DNA of 64,000 nucleotides from Ischnura elegans (Eukaryota; Arthropoda; Insecta; Odonata; Coenagrionidae): contig NC_060249.1 in the NCBI RefSeq assembly GCF_921293095.1, positions 74,845,907 to 74,909,906 on the forward strand. The letters run 5' to 3'. Below, in pieces: positions 55,867 through 64,000 of the stretch. A program made the translations under genes and the position numbers. The notes below the pieces were generated by a model. That model saw only the letters and a list, made by a program, of their open reading frames with translations, searched no databases and had not been told where the DNA came from. Each line of letters opens with the position of its first letter. Position 1 is the first letter of the stretch.

Positions 55867-56080
55867 CAAGAACGGATTCAGAATTTTTTCTGGAGGGTCA
55901 CAAGGGTCTGACAGACAAACGGTCTCCTCATATTGGAGATTAAAAAAAACATGCAGCAATTACTGCGAAAATTATTATCTGTATTTTAATTTGAAAGTTA
56001 TTTGTGAGGAATTAAATATTTAATTGAGGCTCCGTCCCAGACAGCACAACATTTTGTGTTGCATCAATAATACACGAAAA
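55867..56080. mobile_element. Degraded MITE related to 27803, with a CCCAGACAGCACAAC insertion end
   Basis: ACGGATTCAGAATTTTTTCTGG...GTCACAAGGGTCTGACAG and the following 150 bp match the hAT MITE at 27803-28062 up to GAGGCTCCGT. There the match is interrupted by CCCAGACAGCACAAC (56036), nearly the same as the ends of the THAP transposon at 12650. The right boundary is uncertain. Confidence 0.5.
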
Positions 56081-57118
56081 ACACATGACCAAAAACATAT
56101 GTATAAGATGGAATACGATCGTATTGCCTCTGTTTATGTCATGTAAAAGTGCTTCAAAATTCCCTCAGGATGTATGTATATGCGCATATCACAAATTAGA
56201 AATCTGAATACCCATACGTGAAATATACATTTATATCTACAGGCCCTCGTACATGAATTACAAATATTGATTTTCTGGACCACGAATCCACTTAATATAC
56301 TATTCATAATAAGGTGCGCCTATGCAAAATGTAAAAGTTACACAAGTTATTTTTTTAAATTCAGAGGGAATTTTATTCTGTTCAAAAGTGCTGAGAAAAG
56401 TAAGCTCAATGAACATTTATAGAAATTAGGTACTTAATAGCATTAATATAGGATGAATAAATTTAAGGAAACCACAACATATACATAGCAATATGTTTAT
56501 TCAAAGAGACAAAATACAATAATTCACACAAAGAACAAGTGTGGCCATGAAAATTGCTTACAAGCATTAAGGGCCAGCAAACAGGAGATGAGAATATAGC
56601 ACAAAGATACATCAAGTACAAACAATTGTTTGAGTTGGGAATTAGCAAAAATGTTAACATGGAACAAGCGTTGCAACCCAGTGTACAAGATGAAACCTGA
56701 ATTCAGGAAACCAAGTCTGCATCATCAGCCACTTCCTGACAGGAGAAAAGAAGAGTTCAAATTTAAAAGTCATGCAAAAATATATCCTTTTGTAAGAGCT
56801 GAATAGAGCTCCCAGCCTTTCAATTTGAACATGATTTATATAGGTAGTCAGTCTTCTGTGAAATCTGTAGTTTTAATACAAATTCTAGTAAGTAATACAA
56901 ATGAACGTCGAGGACAGAAGGGCAAAAGGATAATTCCTTTCATAGCCATTCTACTCCAGCCTACTTTACTTTCATACATATCCTATTCGTAGAACATAGA
57001 TTAGGAATTATATTGTACTCAAGGGCTTTGTGAGGATTGGTGACTCCTTAAGGTTAGCACAAACTCCTTATTTCTAAGTTTCTACCCATTTAATTTCTTC
57101 CACTTGATGCGTTTTTCA
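56081..57118. other. Unrecognised stretch
   Basis: About 1 kb of AT-rich sequence. It may hold the promoter and first exon of the Myb-like gene that follows, but I could not identify either. Confidence 0.45.
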
Positions 57119-60100
57119 GGTGCTGAGAAGATATCACTCAATCAGAGGGAGTTAATGCTCCCAATTTATGCTGGCGCATTTAGACCTGGCTCGTGGCCGA
57201 ATCAGTGGGCCGCAGGCAGGATTGAGGAGGTCTGAGTTGTGGAGGGAGCTCACAGATCTCCTCAATTCCTGCCCCACTGGAGGGAGCAAAACCCCGGAAA
57301 AGTGGTCAAGGGTTAACTTCAACACTGCATTAATCGAACTGTGGTTCTATCACCACGTAAAGGTATTTAAATGGTATTTCCCGTTTTATCATAGTCATGG
57401 ATGGACTGGAGATCAGACACTAAGCAGAAGGCCATGAAAATCAGGAGGTCGGCCCAGCAGACAGGGGGAGGGCCATCTACTGTCGTGCCACTGACTGCCC
57501 TCGAAGAAAAGCTAATTGCTTTTATCGGGGAAACGGCAGTCAGTGGCATTCCGGGAATTGTAGACCCCCTAGAGGTGAGGCACCATGTCATTTATCGTAG
57601 CAGTGAAGGACAGTGGCGGTTTGCCCATAAGGACTCTCGGACGCCGCCCCTCCCAAATATTTGAAAAAGTAAAAATAATAAAAATCTATTAATTTATAAT
57701 TATACATCTGATTAATCAAAGTGTTTTTTCAGTCCCATACATCGAAAGTGTTGGAAAAACACGAAAAGAAATAGCGCGAGAAGTTCGTATTTGTAGCCGT
57801 GGGGCGCTGGCCAGAACGTCCCAATCCATCCCCATGCAGTCATATGGAGAGTGGTAGTGGTGGGGGCCGCTGGTGCTATGACGCGTCTAACGTTGTGTCT
57901 TATGGAAGTCTTGGGACGTTGTCCGAAAATGCGCAGAGCGACGTGTGAGTTGACATCGCTGCGCAGGCCGGCGGGCGTATAATCTGGCGTCTACTTGGTG
58001 CTGCCACAGAAAAGGGACGTACGGAATCAGAATGATCACTGTACTGGGTGTAGTTATACGATTTTAATTTTTAATTACTGGTAGGTATTGCTACAGAAAA
58101 TAAATTATCCCATTATGCTTGCGTTTTTTGGTGTTTGAATTCCGGAACACATAAAATCCAACCAGTTAAAGGCCGTATTGATGTTGGAAAACCATTCTCG
58201 AGTATTTGCCACAGTTCTATTATGATTACGGATTTCAAGAACCTTGGGGAAACTAATATTATAATGTTTAGGCCTGAACAATGTATTCATATCTTCCCGA
58301 TGTTTAGAAATGCGGTACCTATTTTTCAGATAAATTTATCAAAAGACCTGCAGTATTAGAAAAAATCAGTTAACATTCCCCACTGATTTATAATTTAAGA
58401 AATAGGCGCGTGCGTGATAGGGTGAAGGATTAAACATGATTTAACCCGTAAAACGTGACTTTAAATAGTCATTCAATGACTGTCAAGAAGTGCCGCGTAC
58501 AACGCACCCTTTGTGTGTAGGTTCATCATTTTTCTAGCCGTCCTTGTTTTTTTAGTTCATGTTCACCTAATTCCTCAGCGGCAGAGCGGTAGCTATCTGA
58601 CGGAAAATGTCCACTTCGGTCTGATTTAAATGGCTTCGAAGAGTTCATATCAGTGCGGAGATCCTTACAACTCCTATCTGTGGCTCAGAGTCGTCGTCTT
58701 TTACGATCTAGAATTTATATTCTATTATATCATGGCAATGATTTCGAAGACATGGTTATTCCAAATGCGACCCGTTGGCGTCTCGTGTGTTTGCCACATA
58801 TGAATCTTAGACTCAAGGAGATGGTCCGTGACGTCCTTGTTTGTTTAAATGCCTTTGCTGACCTTAAATTCGTTCGTCAGCTGAATCAGCATTAGTTGAC
58901 CACGACTTCTATCTCCCTTGAGTCGTCCTTATAGTAACGGCAAGACTCTCGGAAGGAACGGAGTGAAATGAGTTCAGACATCATTTTCGAGGAGTTAACT
59001 GTGCGTAATTGCCGATTAAGAAGTTTCTTAGCGCTGTGTGTACATTCAAGAAGACAATTTTGAATTAATCAACAGTGCTCGTTTTTTTTAGGGAAATATA
59101 GGGAAAAATTGTCACAATTCTGTGTCCAGGCACCTTGTTCTTTTTGGTCGTATTTTTCGTCGGCCTATTTTGTGTCGTCCCTTGTTTATTTATAGACTAG
59201 TGCCCTTGCCATGCGTTCAATGGGAAAGAAATTGTTGTCCGGCGCTGATTTCAACGAACTTGTAATTGATCACTTTGCTGGACAAAAGGAAAGAAGGATG
59301 GACTTCTGCAATATAACTAAAGGCATGTGAGTATTTCAGATTATGTTAAAAATGTGTGAGAAATGTTTAATTGTTGATTTTAAATCATACTGTATTCAAG
59401 AAACAACGCGAACACCGCCATCAAAGTGTACATCTGCAATAGCAAAGCGCGCGCATTCTAGTAGTGTTTTTTGCCTAGTGGAAGTCTGTGACACTCCCCT
59501 CCCTCCTCAGGTGTTATAAGTGTCATTATTACCTAAATCATTGCAAATGTTGTATAGATTTGACAAATAACGCATTATGATTGCAAAGCGAACAACAGAA
59601 GTGTATTGCGGGCATATCCGCACGAAGAATGTAGGCGCTAAAACGTATTTTCGTTTGTATTTGCATAATATCGCAGCAAATATATTTTTATTCTTCAAGA
59701 TCATTGATCAGTATAATCGAGAGTCCGGACTAAGCCGATCCGTATGACCGAGAGTCTTCTGCATTTAGTATTAATTAATCAAGCCTTATTAGGAGAACTA
59801 GGTATTTTTGTTGAAAAAAACGGAACATATGGCATCACAAAATTTAATTCCTAGATTGCCGTAAAAACTTAATAAAATACACGAAATATTAAAAAATTAT
59901 GACCCCCCGGTGGAGTGCGCCCCCCCTAGCATTTGACTCATGAGCCGCCACTGATGAAGCTAATATCCAATTGATAAATTATGGTGTAAGTTTGCTTACT
60001 TTATCGCATTTCAGATTGTGACAGTTATGCCCGATGGGAGCTTGCCCTTTTTCATTGAGGAGGGAGAGGCATCATCATCAGCTTCCACCGTAGATGGTTC

Positions 60101-60484
60101 TACCCCTTCCACCTCGGGAATGCCTCCTCCTGCAAAAAAGAGGAGGATTTGTGGTGAGTGATGGTTCAATCGTCAGTATAAAGACTTCTAAAATTTATGT
60201 CATGTACCATAATATTGATACCCATTGATTAGAGTCAATATTTGGGCAAATTACCTGACAGCAGCTTCAGTGATAAGGTTGCTCATGTGAGAATTTTATT
60301 TTCCTTCTCTTTAGACGCGGATCTCGATGAAAAGGAGGAGAGGGCCCTGGCTGCAAGCGAGGCTATGGCAGATGCTATTCAAAGAATAGCATCTGCTGTA
60401 GAGGTTGTAGCCAGGAACTCTGAGGAGACGAGGAGAACATTGGAGATCCTCACAGCATCTGTGACAGAGATGAAGGAAATGTAA
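57119..60484 (+). pseudogene. Harbinger companion gene, Myb/SANT-like DNA-binding protein (degraded)
   Basis: Four segments splice in compatible phase: about 57119-57311, 57395-57574, 60015-60153 and 60315-60484. The first two give GRISGPQAGLRRSELWRELT, PEKWSR and WMDWRSDTKQKAMKIRR, the tryptophan-rich Myb/SANT-like domain of Harbinger accessory proteins, which help the transposase enter the nucleus and bind DNA. The third encodes a S/P/T linker and PPPAKKRRICG, a likely nuclear signal; the fourth is a coiled coil (LDEKEERALAASEAMADAIQ) ending in TAA. A surplus C in the CCC at 57160-57162 breaks the frame before the domain (ELM in one frame, FMLAHLDLARG in another). The third intron is filled by the 2.3-kb insertion at 57611. 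The first exon was not found. Confidence 0.8.
57611..59953. mobile_element. 2.3-kb hAT-like element (CAGTGGCGG ends) inside an intron of the Myb-like gene
   Basis: CAGTGGCGG at 57611 and its complement at 59945-59953 mark the ends, with C- and G-runs just inside, as in the small hAT MITEs of this window. The flanks GTGAAGGA and ATGAAGCT share TGAAG, so the duplication is poor. It may contain exons: 59196-59326 has acceptor TTATAG, MGKKLLSGADFNELVIDHFA and a GTGAGT donor, and 58653-58895 is open on plus. No transposase domain was recognised. Confidence 0.55.
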
Positions 60485-61446
60485 GTAGTGCAGTTAGACT
60501 GCTAAACAACCTTTCATAGAAACAAAACTTACCTAATATTGAAGGCGTCTGATAATGTCTCCCCTCACCGCTCTTGCTTCTAGAAGCAGGGCCCTAGCCC
60601 CTTGTTCCACTGGCGGTGGTCTATCAATTTCATCCTCCATATGGAATTCATCATCTCCATATGGAACTCCACCCAGCATACACATGTTGTGCAGGACGCT
60701 GCAGGCATTGACAAATTGGCATACTTTGCTAGGGTCATACTCCATTTTCCTGGCTTGGAGAAGGCATCTAAACCTTCCCTTCAACAATCCAATGCATCGT
60801 TCCACTGCTGAATGTGCCTTCACATGAAGGCGAGTGAAACGTGCCTCGGGTGTGCCCTCTGCTGCATCCAAAATTGGGGTATGGAGCCATGGCTCATGTG
60901 GATAACCAGAATCACCTATGGAATTATTTAACACAGAAATTAGAGATTCATTTTTGAAGAAATTTTCATGACAAACTTAATTTAAGAAATACTAACCTAG
61001 CAACCAACATCTCTCACCTGTAGCCCAAAATTCTGCCAGCTTCTGGCGAATGGCGGAATTAGCCCACACAAAAGAGTCATGGCTGCTACCCGGGTATCTC
61101 GCCAAAATATTATAAATTTTGAGATCTGAGTTGCTAACCTGAAAGTGGAGGATGTTCCACATATGACATAAGTCAGCCAACCATGCACGATAACATGTTC
61201 ATTTGTCTATTGCAAAATGATGTAACTTACTATTTGCACATTAATTGAATGGAATAGCTTTCTGTTCACATATAAGTGCTCTTCCTCCCTTGGAGCTTTT
61301 ATGGCTATATGGGTGCCATCAACATACCCCAAAACACCAGGCATCCCTGCATTTTGGTAGTTCCTGGAAATGTGGAAACCCTTTTTATTAATGAATGCTC
61401 TTTTATCTTTTCAGGTTAAAACAACATCTTAGGAAGTAGGTTTTTT

Positions 61447-61918
61447 TAATTGTATCATTTGCTGAAGTAAGCACATTTTTTTAAAACGTATCATTTGCTG
61501 AGGTAAGCACACATTTTTTTTAAACGTATCATTTGCTGAAGTAAGCACACATTATTTATTTTAACGTATCATTTGCTGAGGGAAGCAAGCATTATTTATT
61601 TTAACTTATCATTTGCTAAAGTAAGCTAGTCATTCTTTGTTTTAAAGTAATATATGCCAAAGTAAGCTAGTTATTCCTTGTTTTAAAGTAATATATGCCA
61701 AAGTAAGCTAGTCATTCTTTGTTTCAAAGTAATATATGCCAAAGTAAGCTACTCATTCTTTGTTTTAAAGTAATATTTGCGAAGTAAGCTACTCATTCTT
61801 TGTTTTAAAGTAATATTTGCCAAATTAAGCTAGTCATTCTTTGTTTTAAAGTAATATTTGCCAAAGTAAGCTAGTCATTCTTTGTTTTAAAGTAATACTT
61901 GCTAAAATAAGCTAATGA
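61447..61918. repeat. Minisatellite, about 12 copies of a 41-bp unit
   Basis: The unit is AAAGTAATATTTGCCAAAGT followed by AAGCTAGTCATTCTTTGTTTT. Right-hand copies are very alike; left-hand copies are a variant with CGTATCATTTGCTGAAGTAA. The gradient suggests growth on the right side. It lies between transposase exons 2 and 3. Confidence 0.9.
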
Positions 61919-61929
61919 AATGAAATCAA

Positions 61930-62600
61930 GGAGATGACTGTGGGTGTCAATATCCTGGAAAAAAAATCAGTGTGCTGCTATTTGCTGATGGCATAGCACT
62001 CATAGACGAGACTGAGAAGGATTTGAAGAAGACTTTGACAAATATGGAAAGGACAATGACCAGATATCAGCTGAAAATCAAAAAAAAAATAAGACTAAGG
62101 TATTAGTACGCAGTAAAAGAGAGGAGGTTAAGGCAAAAATTAACCTGGAGAAGCATAAGCTTGAAAAGGTGAGAGAGTTTTCTTAACTGGGAAGCCAAAT
62201 TACCTTCGATGGATGAAGTAAGAAGGAAATACTCAGTAGAATAGTGCAGGAAAAGAGAGCTTCTATGAAAAGAAGAATCTTCTTACAGATAAAAATAAAA
62301 GCATAGAAGCAAGGGAACAATTCATCAGATGCTATACATGGAGCATGTTTCTCAATGGAAGCGAGGCTTGGACGATGACAGCAGCAGAGAAGTCAAGAGT
62401 GGAAGCATTTGAAATGTGGTGCTACCGAAGAATGATGAATATAAAATGTATAGACTGCAAGTAACAAGGAACTGCTAAGAAGAGTGGGATAAAATAGAAG
62501 TCTTCTAAAATCCTTAAGCAGAGGACGGAACAACTTAGTTGACCACATTCTGAGACATGATGGCCTGATGAAAACAATCCTAAAATGGCAGGTGGAAACC
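61930..62600 (+). pseudogene. RTE-like LINE reverse transcriptase fragment
   Basis: Plus-strand broken frames read VLLFADGIALIDETEKDLKK, TKVLVRSKREEVKAKI, a GSQITFDG piece, then SIEAREQFIRCYTWSMFLNG, SEAWTMTAAEKSRVEAFEMW and CYRRMMNIKC. This is the last third of a non-LTR reverse transcriptase, starting just before the FADD box (FADG here) and running to the WCYRRM(L/M) tail region typical of RTE-like LINEs in invertebrates. Stops and frameshifts are present. It lies antisense to the transposase gene, where one of its exons should be. Confidence 0.82.
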
Positions 62601-62639
62601 AGAAAATTTGTGGATGAAATCATACAACAAATGTTTTCT

Positions 62640-63080
62640 ACACCACTCCATGTGCTTCAAATTTTGTAGGCCAGTATTTGAAGATCTGAAATTACTGTCT
62701 CATCCGTGAGTGTACATAGTGTGTATACTTTTCCTCATTTGGGAAAAATGGATAAATTGTATGAAAATTTTCATTTCCATGAATAAAATTATAGAACTTT
62801 AAATGATATTTATCTTTATTACATTTGCAAAGGGACAGCAGAAGGGCCTAACCAAATTGGTGTTAGGCTTTTTAACCATCTCCCACAAAATTTAAAGTTA
62901 TTTCTGTACTTCTTTTAAAAATATGATTAATGAATTTCTATGGGGTGAACTGTGATATTCAATTGAGGAATTTCTGAGAAAATCAGTTGATGATTGTTGT
63001 AAATCAAACAATCAAAGTTACTTTAATGGAGACAACTCCATATTTGTTAATTAAAATTGTGTATAAGTATTAATTATGAC
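62640..63080. other. Unrecognised stretch inside the transposase gene
   Basis: AT-rich sequence between the LINE fragment and transposase exon 2, nothing recognised. Confidence 0.5.
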
Positions 63081-63754
63081 ACACTAATCAACTTCCTTGG
63101 CATAACTATCACTTCCAGTGGAACGCTGGTAGCTGCCTTGCCCATAAAAATGTAGGGCACACAGGACCTATAAAGGTAATCTGGCATTAATATGGTATAT
63201 TTCCAACTTCAATAATTATATTACCTCGTGTAAAATGATATTACCTTGGTTTCCAATGGGATATGGGTCACACGTTGACCAGCAGGAAGGACTGGTCGCA
63301 ATTCTTCAATGAGGACTCTTGCCATGTCCTGAGTTAGGCGGTATAATTTGCGAAAAAGTTCCTCGCTTGTTTGAAAAGGGTCAGAGGTATCCCGCAGGTG
63401 CCTAAGGTTGGTGCGGACATCCCTCAGAAGCCTAAGGCGCCTTTCTCTCCTCCATCTGCGGAGATGCCGCAAAGCGCCCACAGGGTCCATCAGGCTAAAG
63501 TTTTGGTTGTCAAAAACGTACAATGTTGAAAAAATTTCACTTATAATTCTCAGAAAGTACCACATTCTCATAATTATTAAGATGCAAGATCCAAGTTGAT
63601 ATATATGGGATATTCAATGAGTGACATTATCTGATCAACCAAATAGTTGAACCTTTCAGTGTAAGACATCGATTCTTCCCAAATTTATTGATGAATACAT
63701 TCTTAAAATGAAATTTTCACTTTGAAAATGATGAATTTACTGATTTTCACTCAC

Positions 63755-63877
63755 CAGAAGTCAATGAAGGTAGAGGTGGTCAAGATGTCAATTCCCGGAG
63801 AGAATTCAAGAAGGGCGAGAGGTCAATGCAGGGTACGTGGTGGTTTTCCAGGGAGTGCGTAGGTCGATGATATATAG
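63755..63877 (-). promoter_or_regulatory. Possible promoter and 5' UTR exon of the transposase gene
   Basis: On minus, a CTATATA box (63871-63877) is followed by about 90 bp and a good donor CTTCTG|GTGAGT (exon end 63755). The acceptor AACTTTAG lies just before the ATG exon (63494). This fits a non-coding first exon, inferred from signals only. Confidence 0.4.
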
Positions 63878-64000
63878 TTGCGGGTAGTCCAGGAGGTGCA
63901 GATGTCAAAATGTCAAAATCAAGTACATATATGTAGAATGGAAGACACACGTAGCTCGCCAACACTCAACTAGTGAATGACGTGATGCGTTAAGTGTTGA

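Larger units (their letters stand above)
60533..63494 (-). pseudogene. Harbinger (HARBI1-like) DDE transposase, interrupted
   Basis: Minus-strand exons: 63494-63245 (ATG at 63490, MDPVGALRHLRRWRRER to LETK), about 63167-63087 (VLCALHFYGQGSYQRSTGS), 61363-61231 (GMPGVLGYVDGTHIAIKAP), 61138-60998 (LARYPGSSHDSFVWANSA) and 60915-60533 (GDSGYPHEPWL, VERCIGLLKGRF, stop). The catalytic triad is visible: D of VDGTHI, D of SHDSFVW and E of VERCIGLLKG. Splice phases agree except that exon 2 runs into TAG (63084-63086). The stretch usually following it (SQPTVSR-like helix-turn-helix) is absent; minisatellite and LINE DNA stand there. The gene converges with the Myb-like gene, 48 bp apart. Probably dead, but the catalytic half is well kept. 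Confidence 0.87.

Overview
This window is nuclear DNA of an arthropod, most probably an insect outside the well-known Diptera. It has AT-rich introns, GC-richer exons with GT-AG junctions, and remains of animal transposon classes (hAT, pogo, piggyBac-like, Harbinger, Helitron, Penelope, RTE-like LINE, tRNA-derived SINEs). The species cannot be named from sequence alone.

From the left edge to about 44.2 kb the plus strand carries one large gene. I identify it as the ELKS/CAST/ERC family member called bruchpilot (brp) in Drosophila, the coiled-coil scaffold of the presynaptic active zone. Nineteen exons with compatible splice phases (3914 to 44239) give about 1,866 residues; the 5' exons lie outside the window. 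The order is an ELKS-conserved block (exons 1-2), a very long arthropod-type coiled coil rich in E, R, A, K and L (exons 3-12), a Q-rich rod (exon 13), and a second ELKS-conserved block at the C-terminus (exons 16-19). A small alternative terminal exon (37517-37555) would give a short isoform. The 3' UTR is probably long, with AATAAA signals near 48.1 and 48.5 kb.

The introns hold many insertions whose ends can be read: a hAT MITE with a perfect 8-bp duplication (2067-2390), a palindrome-rich MITE (2681-3173), a Ty3/gypsy RT scrap (9.4 kb), a 2.5-kb THAP-domain DNA transposon with CCCAGACGGCACAG termini (12650-15126), a piggyBac-like MITE (17622-17933), a SINE (22.9 kb), a pogo-like MITE (25586-26878), a hAT MITE (27803-28062), a decayed Helitron (29.68-31.36 kb), another hAT-like copy (39.2-39.5 kb) and a 500-bp MITE carrying six CACGTG E-boxes (42345-42844).

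From about 49 kb to the right edge I see no certain host gene, only nested mobile DNA. There is a cluster of G-rich hAT MITEs (49.3-51.5 kb) and a CpG-rich segment of unknown role (52.2-52.85 kb). A Penelope-like element on the minus strand is split by a 1.56-kb element flanked by CAG. A second, inverted copy of that element's end starts at 55238. Finally there is a degraded Harbinger two-gene cassette (57.1-63.9 kb): a Myb/SANT-like companion gene on plus and a DDE transposase on minus, converging at about 60.5 kb. It is broken by a 2.3-kb insertion, a 41-bp minisatellite and an RTE-like LINE fragment.
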